Shown here: in pieces, positions 38,701-50,098 of the stretch
Position numbering within the stretch: the stretch's first letter is position 1
Layout of the letters: each line of letters opens with the position of its first letter
DNA from: Colius striatus
Taxonomy: Eukaryota > Chordata > Aves > Coliiformes > Coliidae
Assembly: GCF_028858725.1 (NCBI RefSeq)
Contig: NC_084782.1
Location: 372,001 to 436,000 of the forward strand
DNA length: 64,000 nt
Reading direction: 5' to 3'
The notes under the pieces: model-generated
Told to the model about the DNA's origin: nothing
The model's database searches: none
Seen by the model: only the letters and a program-made list of their open reading frames with translations
Program-made: the position numbers and the translations under genes

Positions 38701-40360
38701 TTGGGCATGAAGACAAAGTGTTTGCAAAGGAGTTTGCTCTGTCACCTCTGACCTGCTGCACCATGACACCTCAGTTCAAAGCAGGGGACCAAGGGCTCCA
38801 CAGTCTCCTTGCACCATGAGTGGTTAGGAGAAGATCTTCTGCAGGTTGCTTGGGCAGGACTTCTAGGAGGGCAAGGAATTTCTTTTCTTTCCAAGAAAAC
38901 CTCTTTTTTTCCTCCCAGAACAACCTGATTGAGGTAAGGTTGCAAAGTATATTGCTGGGAGAGATGGTTTTTCTGCCAGGTCTGGTCAGGGAATGGAGAG
39001 ACTTGTGCTGTCTTCAGCTCTCTATTGGTGGTTACCCCACAGAACAGCAAAGGAGTCACCCAAGAGACAGGAAAAGCAGGGAGAAGAGTACCATGGGGCA
39101 AACCAACTGCTTTTCAAATAACTTGGGTTCTGCCTGATTTCCTCTCTGGCAATGTTGTGGTGTTGGCACGAGTGCCTCTGAGGTCTGGTCGCTCCCTCAC
39201 AGCCCAGCTCCCACCAGAAGAGCCAAGAATAACCCCAAATGGGAGTCATTAATAGCTTAAAAACATGTCAGTGACAGAAAACAGAGTAAATTGGAGGGAA
39301 ATGAGGATGGTGTTTGTAGGGAGTAATGAGGTGTTGCATGTGGCATGGCAGCAGCCCCGGGAGGATCCGAGGGGGACGCTGCGTCGTGCTGCGATGGAGG
39401 CCACGGGCAGCAGGACTGAGGAGGAGGAGGAGGCTGTTAACCCTGTGAAGCAGAGATCTTTGTGTGCCTTGGGCTGCCTGAAGGCAGGAAAACAGGCAGT
39501 GGGGAAGGATGTTTTCTCACAGGGCTCCTCCTTGCTCTGGCCACCTCTCCACATGTCGCCCCTTTGAAGGACCCATCTGCCCTTTGCAGGGTGGCAGAAG
39601 CAAAGGCACTGGCTTGGACATGCTGAGCAGTCTTTACAAAGGGTGCTGGGAGCTTTGGGTGGTCCCAAATCCAATATATTTCCCAAGCCATGAGCAGAGT
39701 TGTGCCAGGCAGGGAGGAGAAAACCCCTTCACTTGGATGTAGACGACCTCCAGTCATGAGCCTCTCACCTTCTCTGAGACTCCAAAGCTTTCCCCCAGCC
39801 CTGAACTGCAGTGGAGACTCCAGAACCACTTCCCAAAGTTGTCTGAGGAGAAATGGATTCATTTTTACTGGTTTATAGACAAGTATTGGGCTTGTTCATT
39901 CTATCCTTAGATCCAGCTGTGCTATGGTTGGGACAACCCAGGCATCCCCCTCACTAGAAGAAAGGAGATGTCTGGAGAACCTGGGAACCATGAAGGGAGG
40001 AAGATTTCTTGAGCAATCCCATAGCTTGGTAGGTAGGAGGAGGAGGCCTGGAAAGGACACACATGGCCTTGGAATGAACCATGGCACTGACAACACAAAC
40101 TATGTCTCGGGTTTTGTTCCAGAGATCAAGCACAGCACCAGCTCCCTGAGTCCTGCCAGCTCCACAAAATGCACCAGACCTTGTCTGTGCCCCACCTCCC
40201 CATCTGCAGACTCTCCCCATATCCATCACCCTTACAGGGGTTGGTCACTGGCCCCTCTTCAATGTGCAAGTTTGAGGCTGCTGGAAGAAAGATCCTGGTG
40301 AAGTGCATGCTCCCAGAGCAAGCTCCTTGCTTTATATCCTCACACAACTCTGCACACAGC

Positions 40361-40400
40361 CACATATATATGTAGATGCAGATATATTTATGGGTATGTG
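40361..40400. repeat. Short TA/CA-rich microsatellite
   Basis: CACATATATATG followed by GATATATTTATG. Short and impure. Confidence 0.5.
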
Positions 40401-41454
40401 TTTGCACAGTCCCCTGTGGTACAGCTCCTCCTTCCCTTCTGCCCAACACTCTTCAGCAGTGAACTGTTGGAATTTTAAAAGCTCCAAGGGAAATTTGCCC
40501 AGCCAGAAGACAACTCAAAGCCCAAATCCACAAGGCTGTGCAGTGCCCCGTGCTCAACCTGGTCAGGAGGACAAGTGCAGCGACATCACCCCAGGGTGCA
40601 ATGGTTTCCTGGTACTGGAGAGGTCTTGCCCACCTCCTTGGCCATGTGCACCACTTCTAGTACTGTCCAAGCTTGGAGGAGTCCTGCTGCTGGACAGGTT
40701 GATCTCTCACTCTTCAAGGACGGGTGATTTCCAGCCTCAGCCTGGCTCCAGTGCTGGAGGGGAAGATGTGCACCAGAGCTCCTCTCCAGGGGATGACTTT
40801 TGGTGGCTTTTGGTGGCTACGGGACAGTCACCCTTCAGCACTTCCCCTCCTTGCATGGCCATCATTGCTTTGGACACACACAATCACATGTAATTTCAGT
40901 TCCTCTTGCAGGAGCCTGGCTGAGGACTTGGAGCCACCAGGAACGTGGGAGCATTTCCTTCCCTCTCCTTGCTGCTCCTGCTGTGTGCTGCACTGGTGGG
41001 AAGGGAGTCTTTGCAAGGTCTCTATCCAGACTGTTTCCTAGCAAGAGCTCCCCAAAGTGATTGAAAGTCTTTTAAATTAACTGAAAAGTCTTTTTAAACA
41101 CAAAATAAAGGTCTTTGCCTTGAAATACAGAAAGCACAGAGCAACTGAGGCTGACAAAGTGGAGACAAAGGTTCATGCACAACATCATCTCCAGGATGTG
41201 ACATGTCACAGTAAGCACTGGCCAGCCCCACTGGCTCCATTCTCAAGCCCTGCAGCTCCTGTTGTCACAGCCTTCAGCCTGCTCCTCTACTCAAAGGGTC
41301 CAGGTGACCTCTGCTCTTTTTTTTGGACACAGCTCAGACGGGAGAACTCAAGTAACTTCTGCTGTGGTTTATGTCCACAGCAAGACACACCAAGGTGTTG
41401 CCCATTCAGCATTGCCATCGAGTGAGGTTCATGTCCCTGGCTTTCAGCCTGGTA

Positions 41455-41785
41455 GGATCACAGAAGCCTTGCTTGGGAGGGATGTTGGAGATCTCAGTCT
41501 TTCTCCTTGGAACAGGACTGCCACAATCCTTAAATCAGGTCAGCCATGGCTTAGTCTGGCCAAGCCTTGAAAACCTCCAAGGACTGAGATACCCCCATCA
41601 TCCTACCCCAGGGCTGCAGCACCCTTCCAGGACCTTCTGTATCTCCCAAGTCACGACTGTGTCCACTGTTTTACCATCCATCAGTACCAAGAAGAACTTG
41701 ACCTCATCACTCATCATTTCTATCTGCCCTTCAAAGGGTTGTAGGCTGCTGTTGGGTCCCATCTTGGCCTCCTCTTCATTTGACT
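41455..41785 (-). mobile_element. Old diverged CR1
   Basis: The antisense pattern of an older CR1 3' end: GGATCACAGAAGCC, CCTTGAAAACCTCCAAGGAC, GCAGCACCCTTCCAGGA. The rest is diverged. Confidence 0.6.
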
Positions 41786-43089
41786 AAAAAGTCCAGAGCC
41801 TTTCCTCAGCAGCTGGGGTGGGGAGCTGCCAAGAGACCTCAGCAGGCTCCCAAAAGTTTGCTGTCACTCTTTCCTTGGGAAGAAACTCTGTTCCCTCCAG
41901 AGGGTCCCCATGACCTCCTCTCCCAAGGAACAGAAGGCAGGCTTGCATAGATTTTGTCTGCCACTCCCTGCCCCTGGGGAACAGAGACATTGTTCACCCT
42001 TCCAGCTGTTTCCAATATAAACCTTGTGTTCCCTCAACTTGCAAGCACAGATTTCTTTGGGTTTGTTTTTAACTTGTCCCAAGCAAGAGTCATACAAATG
42101 GGATCTGGCCCACGCTGCTGGCCCCTGAGTGCCAGCAGAGCATCTCCTGACTGTCCATATGAGATGTCAAGACATCTCCAGGCTGCTCTTTCCCTGCTCC
42201 CTGACAGGTGTCCTTGGTAAATCCCTGCTCTGACAAGCCTGCTGGCCACCAGGATTACACCTAATATGTTCCTGTAATTTCAGTTCATATTCCAGTCACT
42301 TTTCAAAGACACTTGAGTCATTTTCTTGGCTCTGCTAAACGTTCGTGGCTGTGTCCCCTGCGCTTGACACGAGCTTCAAAACAGCTGGGGCAAGTTGCAG
42401 ATGTATGTGGGGATGTGAAGGGAGGGATCATTTAATTAGTTATTAAATTACTGTGTATCTGGGAGGCTCATAAGCTGTGGTAGGACACAACAACTGCCCC
42501 ATCAGCCCCTTGGCTGAGTGGTACAGCTCCTTGCAGCTGCAGTGGGCTGCCTCGGGCTTGTTTCAGTTTCCCAAAGCAAAGCACCTTGGATGTGGATCAG
42601 CTCTGCACAAGCAAATTCACCCACAGGTACATCTCTGTGCAGCCAAGCCCTGGGCTAGTCCTGCACCAGCACATCACACCTCCAGCCACGTAGTACTCGT
42701 GGCCAAGCACATCTGTGCATTGTTGGCAGCACCCAGGCAGAGAGGCAGGATGTACCCGTTTCCTTCTGTGGGCTCACATCAGCTCACAGCCCCATGCTTT
42801 GAAGAGAGCCAGATTCTATGTGGAGAGAGCCAGCACATCTCCAGCTCACTGCAGCAGCCATGGATGTCCATGCTACTAATGACTGGTGGAGGAAGGTCAG
42901 GGATAGAAATCTGGTTGTAGATCAGAGCATCCTTGCAGGGTTGGCAAAGCACCTTCAGCCATTGGTCCATGTTTTCTTTCTTTTTGCTTTTCTCCATCCC
43001 TGTGTACAGCCTGAAGTAGTTGTAGATCCAGTGCTCATGACTTCAGGGATTTAGGGAACCTACAGAGTGTTAATGTCCTCCTGGCACAG
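41786..43089. other. Unique intergenic sequence
   Basis: Nothing recognised. Confidence 0.6.
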
Positions 43090-43303
43090 GGAATCACAGA
43101 ATCATTTTGATTGGAAAAGACCTTTAAGCTCACCTAGCCCAAGCCCTCCCCTCCCCCTGCCCAGCCCAGCACTAACCCCTGGCCCTCAGCACCTCAGCTC
43201 CACGCCTTTGGGATCCCTCCAGGGCTGGGCACTCCCCCAGCTCCCTGGGCAGCCCATTCCAGTGCTTAACAACACTCTAGGTGAGAAAGTTCTTCCTAAA
43301 AGA
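43090..43303 (-). mobile_element. CR1 3' fragment, group 1-like
   Basis: GAATCACAGAATCATTTTGA, CCTTTAAGCTCACCTAGCCC and CTCCCTGGGCAGCCCATTCC. Diverges from the CR1 consensus after GAAAGTTCTTCCT. Confidence 0.9.
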
Positions 43304-45423
43304 AGCTAGGGCTTCACTCAGGACTGTGACTCCCTGCTACGAGCCAGGAGGGCAACTCAAAACTGTGTGTAAACCAGGTCACCAAAATCGTCCTTCCCTA
43401 CCTGACTTCTTTCTTCTCCATAGGTTCATGGAGGAGACAGGGGCCAGGGATGGTCCCTGGGAACTGTTCAGTTGAGGAAAAAAGGGGGTATGCAGTATAA
43501 CATGGCAAGATGAATGACAAACTGGGTTCTACCCATCAGAGCATCATGCAGAAAGATCTCCCCTCAACATGATCCCCAGGGGCTGCACCTCACAGCCTGG
43601 ACTCAGTGATGCTGAGCCCTGCATCCTACAAGCAAACACTGCAGGAAGCTTTCTCACTTATAAGGCCAGCTCTCCAAACTGCTCTTTATTGCCTAAAAAG
43701 GACTGTGACATTTAGTGGAGAAAAAGCCACCAAAGCACACATGTGAGACACCAGCAGAGCCCTGGCTGATGGCTGCAGGGACAACCCGAGTCTTCCCTGG
43801 TCTCCTGATGAAGGTGGAATATGCAGAAATTATATATGGTTTGCTTGCTTGGTCTTTCTTTCTCTCTCTCTCTCTCCTTCTTTTTCTTTCTCTTTTTTTC
43901 TTTTTCTCTTCCTTTCCTTTCCTTTCCTTTCCTTTCCTTTCCTTTCCTTTCCTTTCCTTTCCTTTCCTTTCCATTCCTCCCCTTCCCTTCCCTTCCCTTC
44001 CCTTCCCTTCCCTTCCCTTCCCCTAGACCTGTTCCAAAAACCATTTCACAACCTCATCCACCTGGCAGATGAGAACATGACTTTTCTTGTCCCAGTGTAA
44101 CGGTGCTGTGACAGCTCTGCCTGCATGAGGATGGAAAGGAGGCAAAGCCCACAGGGGTGAGTCACAGCCATCATTAGATTAAATACCATAGAGAGGAAGA
44201 AACAATTGGACACACTTGCTGTTGTCCATTGACATGCTCTGATTTGTGGCTCAGAGCAGCCCTTCTTTTTCAGCTATATCACCTGATTTAATCAAAAAGC
44301 TCATCTCTTCCCTCAAACATCACCCCTTTCCTTATCTCTTCCTCATGAAAGTGCTCCATGGTAGAGTTTCAGGATAATTACTGGCTGCTTTATTGCTTCA
44401 AACCACTGCTCAATCACAGAAGTCACACAGTGGATGACAAACACATTCTTGAGCATGGAAGGGATTTTATTTAAAGCAAAAAATATGATTCACCCTCAAC
44501 TTTTACATTCAGAGCACTTTAGAACACGAAAACACGTGGGGAACAAAGGAGATCTCACAGCCACATTTCCTAGGAAGGGGAAAAAAGCCATAATACTGAA
44601 ATTCTTTTGATTGCAACCTGGGACAGGCCTGAGCTGTCCATAAGAGCCTGGCAGGCTCAAATGCACCACAGCTTCCCTAAGATCAGCATGAGGTGTGTGC
44701 TTATGTCAGAGGAGAGCGTTGCTGCCTTGACCCATCACACAAGATCCAGCCTGCTGCATCTCTTGACAGCCCCTACACACAGAAAACCTCTTATTACTCT
44801 AAAAGGGGGTGATTTCTATACTGCTCAGCTCATTTGACAACACTTGGCCTTTACAAAGCTTTCCTAAGCAGCCTCTTTATTACTTTTCCACTGTCTTTTT
44901 CATGAAGCCCTTTCTTTGATGAGCCTATCAACTATGCAAATCCTTCAGGATTTCTTCCTACCCACCTCCCAGTCCTTCCTGCATCTCATTTTCCACTCAG
45001 CCTCCTTTGCTCTCAAGACCTTGCTTGTCCTTCTCCCCTCAGGCTGAACAGCTCAGCCAAAGGGCTTCAGCTGAGGGCTGTACAGTGCCCTTGGAAAGGA
45101 GAAAAGGTTTGCTATGGCCACATCGATGCACCTTTCACTCTGTCCCAGGACACAGAGTGGTTGCAAATAGGATCCAGCCTGCCAGCTTGCACCTTTCCTC
45201 AAACCATATCAAGGTCTATTTATCCCTTTATTAAAGCTAACACCCATGAGGGACATTGCAGGCTGGGAACTGGCAGCCTGTGGCTGCCACGCTGGGGCTG
45301 AGTCTCTGTGGTTTACTCCCCTGAGACTGTGGCTCACAGCTGCTGAGGAAAGTGGAAAGCTGCAATTCAGCACAGAAAGAGCTGCTCAATTCATAAAACT
45401 CAGGGGAAAATCATCAAGCAACT
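43304..45423. other. Intergenic sequence around the composite microsatellite
   Basis: Nothing recognised apart from the tract at 43851-44023. Confidence 0.6.
43851..44023. repeat. Composite polypyrimidine microsatellite
   Basis: Three blocks on the plus strand: a CT/CTTT-rich leader (43851-43910), a pure TTTCC pentamer block (about 43911-43972), then a CCCTT/TTCCC block (about 43979-44021). Nearly uninterrupted pyrimidine for 170 bases. The block switch suggests expansion of a mutated unit. Confidence 0.95.
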
Positions 45424-45612
45424 GTTTCAGTGAGGGAGCCCTGGAACAGGCTGCCCAGAGGGGGTGTGGAGGCTCCTTCCTTGGAGGGCTTCAGGACCCA
45501 CCTGGACACGTTCCTGTGTGACCTGATCTAGGTGACCCTGCTTCTGCAGCGGGGTTGGACTAGATGATCACTAAAGGTCCCTTCCAACCCCACCATTCTA
45601 TGATTCTATGAC
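45424..45612 (+). mobile_element. CR1 3' fragment, group 5
   Basis: AGTGAGGGAGCCCTGGAACA, GACCTGATCTAGGTGACC and CTAGATGATCACTAAAGGTC to CATTCTATGATTCTATGA, with the octamer tail intact. Confidence 0.92.
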
Positions 45613-46029
45613 ATGCCCACCCAGAAGCTGCCTGGTTACCAAATCACAGGGCAGAGCCTGGAGCAAATCCTGGAAAACAGACCTTAAAGCATCTTCACTG
45701 GAACTCTGCTGTGTCAGACTCCAACACCACTGAGCATCTCTGTAGCAACTCTGTCAGCCTTGTTTCATAAAGAAACTCAGTTTACACAGCTATTTGGTGA
45801 GGGGATGTCAGAAAACCCCCAAGGCTCAGACCATGGCTGGGGTTTATTTGGTTTCTGGTCCTACCTGCATCAAAGAACGTAATGTGGGAAGGAGAAAGTA
45901 GAGCACTGAGAGGGCAGCATGTAAGAGAGGGCAGAGCAGCTGCCTGGGAGAATTTCCTGCTCAACACAGGCTTCCTTGATGCTCTTGAGAGAGTCATCAT
46001 GCCTCGGTGTCTCCAGCTGAAAACAATTA

Positions 46030-46570
46030 ACCCCTGTGCTGGGCCCTGGGGAGGCTGCAGCTCCAGGGCTGTGTCAGTGCTGGGCCCCTCACTCACTGCC
46101 ACAGGGACACTGAGGGGCTGCAGCGTGGCCAGAGCCGGGCACAGAGCTGGGGAAGGGGCTGGAGCACAAGGGGCTGGGGAGGGGCTGAGGGAATGGGGGT
46201 GCTCAGCCTGGAGAAGAGGAGGCTGAGGGCAGCCAGCAGCACTCTCTGACACTCCCTGACAGGAGGCTGCAGGGAGCTGGGGGTTGGGCTCTGCTCCCCA
46301 GTAATGAGTGACAGAACAAGAGGAAACAGCCTCAGGTTGCCCAGGGGAGGTTGAGATTGAAGATTAGGGAAAAATTCTTCCCTGAGAGGGTTGTTAGAGG
46401 CTGCCCAGGGAGCTGGGGGAGTGCCCAGCCCTGGAGGGATCCCAAAGCCAAGGGGCTGAGGTGCTGAGGGCTGTGGGTCAGTGCTGGGCTGGGCAGGGGG
46501 AGGAGAAAGGTTGTACTTGATGATCTTAAAGGTCTTTTCCAACCAAAATGATTCTATGATTCTGATTCTA
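46030..46570 (+). mobile_element. CR1, group 1
   Basis: From ACCCCTGTGCTGGGCCCTGG to TCTTTTCCAACCAAAATGAT with tail octamers. 5' truncated about 40 bases further in than the copy at 4739. Confidence 0.94.
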
Positions 46571-47173
46571 ATGACAAATGAAAGACAATAAAAGCCCTGT
46601 ATTATCAATAAATAATGTTTATCAGTGCTGTTCATTGAACAGTGCTGCTCAGCACTCCTGCTCAGCACCACAGCCTCTCAACACAGAAGGAATAAATCCA
46701 TTTTCCAGGTTGCACCAAAGCAGTCCCACCAACACTGTGAAGGACAGGGCTGGCAAACTGGGAGAGGTTAATGTGAACAACCAAGCAGCCCCATGTGAGG
46801 AACGTGCCCAAGCCCCCGTGCCCAGGCTGAGCTGCTCAGCAGGACTAGCACAGGATGGCACAAGGGGCTGGGGAGAGCTCGGCAAGGAGGAGAGCTGGGG
46901 GGCTGAGCTGATCACAAGCTGAGCATGAGTCAGTGTGTCAGGCTGTCACCACTGATAAACAGCACTTTGGAATGTGCAAGCAGGAAAATAACTGAAAGAT
47001 ACATGAAGGTGCCAGGCTGCTCAATGATGGGTGTAAGGAGGGCATGGGAACGGCCTCTGCAGAGAGGGACCTGTGGGGCATGGGGTGATCATGGCCTGCT
47101 CTGAGCCTAGAGAGGATTCAGCATCCCCAGGGCCAGAGGGGTTCATCAGGACATTGAAGGCCCAGAGAGAGAA
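46571..47173. other. Unique intergenic sequence
   Basis: Nothing recognised. Confidence 0.6.
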
Positions 47174-47624
47174 ACATAGAATCACAGAATCCCAGCATGG
47201 TGGGGGCTGGAAGGGCCCTGCAGAGCTGCTCCAGCCCCAGCCCCTGCTACAGCAGCTTCCCCTGGCTCAGGGGGCACAGGAATGAGTCCAGGTGGGGTTG
47301 GAAACCTCCTGAGCAGGAGCCTCCACACCCTCCCTGGGCAGCCTGGGCCAGGGCTCCCTCACCTCAGCACCAAAGGACTTTCTCCTTGTGTTTAAGTGGG
47401 ACTTTTTGTGTTCCAGCTTGTGCCCATCACCCCTTGTCCTGTCACTGGGCACTGCAGAACAAAGCCTGGCCCCATGCTCCTGACACCCACCCTTTAGGTG
47501 CTGATCAGTGTTGCTGAGGTGCCCCTGAGCTCAGGCTTCTCTTCTCCAGGCTGCACAGCACCAGGTGCTGCAGCCTTTCCTCCTCACAGAGATTTTCCAG
47601 ACCCCTGATCATCTTGGTAGCCCT
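47174..47624 (-). mobile_element. CR1, group 2
   Basis: Antisense tail CATAGAATCACAGAATCCCA, then GGAAGGGCCCTGCAGAGC, extending to TTCCAGACCCCTGATCATCT. The minus frame includes [20 protein letters not shown], the CR1 ORF2 tail. Confidence 0.94.
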
Positions 47625-48436
47625 AAAACACGTGTCAGGAATGATGCATTGCATTTAGGGTTGATCACGGGCTCACACAGGTTTACAGATGCACCACTGA
47701 GCTGGAGAAGACATTAGGTAATGTGCCAGAACAGCTGAGCACGAGCAGGATGTGACCCCACACACCCACAGTGCTCCCAAGCCTGCTGCAGCCACGGGCA
47801 GCCCTGACATGCTCCAGGATCAGCTCTGAGCACAGAACCATCTGCCCCAGGGGTGTGGGTGTGCTCAGAGTGCTCCATCCCCAGCAGCTGAATGCCCCTG
47901 CACTGGCTGTTCTGGGACAGCCTCACGGGTAGCTGGAGAGACAGGGCGTAAGCACGGCTGCATCCAGCCATGGAGGCTGCAGCTGCCCATGCCTGAGCTG
48001 CTCATTTATATTTCATATCCTCACAACAACCACAGAGCAAGACTGTGAGAAAGGGAGAGGCTGCCTGAGCTGTTGCCATCTGGGGAGGGGGGGACACAGG
48101 GACAGGCACCTGCACAGGGAAGAGACTCTTCCAGATTTATTTCCCTGCTCAAGTCTCACTCTGGAGTAACTGGTCTAATCAAGTACCTTACCCTAATCTC
48201 CTCCTTAGCCTTTATCTCCTGGTAAAAAACACCAAGTCCTGCTTGTTTCCTGGCCTCTGCTACCCCCAGCAGCATCCCCAGAGGCGGGGGCTGCAGAGAT
48301 GAGCCGTCCTCACCCCAGTCCCCACACCCACAGCCCCTTGAGCAGCGTTGCTCCTTATCAGCTGAGCCTCACTCATTGCAGCCCCAGATGGTTTGTCGTG
48401 GGTGGGGAAGAACCCTCCTCACTACCTCAGCCTCCC
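47625..48436. other. Unique intergenic sequence
   Basis: Nothing recognised. Confidence 0.6.
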
Positions 48437-48583
48437 AGAATCACAGAATGGTGAGGGTTGGAAGGGACCTCTGGAGATCATCCAGCCCAATCCTCCTGCT
48501 AAAACAGGTTCCCCTCGAAAGGGGGACACAGGAACGTGTCCAGGTGGGTTTGGAAACCAGAGAATGAGATTCCACAACCTCCC
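48437..48583 (-). mobile_element. CR1 3' fragment, group 5/2
   Basis: GAATCACAGAATGGTGAGGG, GGAAGGGACCTCTGGAGAT and GGAACGTGTCCAGGTGGG. Confidence 0.88.
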
Positions 48584-49331
48584 AGGGCTGGCAGCAGAGG
48601 ATAGGAGGGGTGGCAGAGGTTGAAGGCAGAAAGAACCTTTTCTGCTTGTGCCACCCCTGAGACCTCAGCTCCCACAGCAACAGATTTCTTTGGGCAACAG
48701 CTTGCTCATGCATCCATCTGTCTGGGTCCCAGAGGCAGAGGTTTGGGGGCTTTTGTGGTCTCTAGCACACAAATGTGTGTTTGCAGGCTTTCAAGGAATT
48801 AGGCAAAAGGTCTAAAGTGTCTCCTCCAAAATCCAGGAGGCAAAGCAATACAGGATCAAGGAAGGGAAAAGCAGATCAAATGGCACCAGCAGTCAGGTCT
48901 GGGCTTCTTTCCTGGTACTCAGAAGGAACCATGGGCATGACTGCAGCTGCAGAGCCCACGAGAGCAGGAGCTCTGGGCATTGCTGTAAGGGAAGGTCTGG
49001 TCCCTCCTCACTTCCCAGCTGCTTCCACTAGAAGCAACAAAATGACAGGAGCAAATTGCATGTAAATCCTCCAGCCCAAACCCTCAAAGGTAATTTGGTG
49101 CCTGAGCAGTGGAGGCTACACCCTTAAATCCTTCTGCCAATCCAAGCTGGGATTTTGGAGTAGCAGGAACTGCAGTGGCACCAAGGTTCATCCTCCCTGC
49201 ACACTGAGAGCACAGGGAGAGCTTCACCCTCTCCAGAGCTCCAGTAAAGACTTCAGTGCAGGAAAAGACACTGACACAAACCTGTGTGACATGGAGGCTG
49301 TTGGGAAGGGAGGTGGGCAAGCAATTGGCAA
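48584..49331. other. Unique intergenic sequence
   Basis: Nothing recognised. Confidence 0.6.
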
Positions 49332-50098
49332 GAGGTTCAACAAGGGTTAGTGCCAGGTCCTGCCCTTGGGCCACCCCAAGGCCAGGCAGCTCCAGGCTGG
49401 GGCACAGGGGCTGGAAACTGCTGCAGGGAAAGGGCCTGGGGGGGCTGGTGCCAGGGGCTGAACAGGAGCCAGCAGCGTGCCCAGGGGGGCAAGAAGGCCA
49501 AGGGCAGCCTGGCTGGGCTCAGCAGTGGGGTGGCAGCAGGAGCAGGGCAGGGATTGTCCCCTGTGCTGGGCCCTGGGGAGGCTGCAGCTCCAGGGCTGTG
49601 TCAGTGCTGGGCCCCTCACTCACTGCCACAGGGACACTGAGGGGCTGCAGCGTGGCCAGAGCCGGGCACAGAGCTGGGGAAGGGGCTGGAGCACAAGGGG
49701 CTGGGGAGGGGCTGAGGGAATGGGGGTGTTGAGCCTGGAGAAGAGGAGGCTGAGGGCAGACAGCAGCACTCTCTGACACTCCCTGACAGGAGGCTGCAGG
49801 GAGCTGGGGAGAGGTCTCTACTCCCAAGCTACAAGTGAATAGGACAATAGGGAAGGGGCTGGAGTTTCCCCAGGGGAGGTTGAGGTTGGAGCTGAGGCAG
49901 AACTGTTTCCCTGAGAGGGGTGTCAGCCCCTGTGCCAGGCTGCCCAGGGAGCTGGGGCAGTGCCCAGCCCTGGAGGGATCCCAAAGTCCTGGTGCTGAGG
50001 GCTGTGGGTCAGTGCTGGGCTGGGCAGGGTGAGGGCAGGGCTGGGACTGCAGCAGCTTCAAGGGCTTTTCCAAGCAGAAGTTCAATGATTCCATTATT
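49332..50098 (+). mobile_element. CR1, group 1 (longest intergenic copy)
   Basis: Starts AGGTTCAACAAGGG in the region after the RT FADD motif, and runs through CTGCCCTTGGGCCACCCCAA, GGAAACTGCTGCAGGGAAAG and GGGGGCAAGAAGGCCAAGGG to a 3' end at about 50098. The ORF2 tail is broken into three frames: [19 protein letters not shown] ending at SLPQGH-stop, GLREWGC-stop, and [13 protein letters not shown]. Confidence 0.95.

Larger units (their letters stand above)
35288..41454. other. Long CR1-free intergenic stretch
   Basis: 6.2 kb without clear CR1. Holds the 25-bp duplication (35746), a CpG cluster (39358-39405) and a short TA-rich patch (40361). Open frames up to 196 codons look spurious. Confidence 0.55.

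Noticed and set aside
40303..40893. 196-codon plus-strand open frame
   Set aside because: Starts in a TA-rich patch, with Ser/Pro-rich random-looking sequence and no family resemblance.
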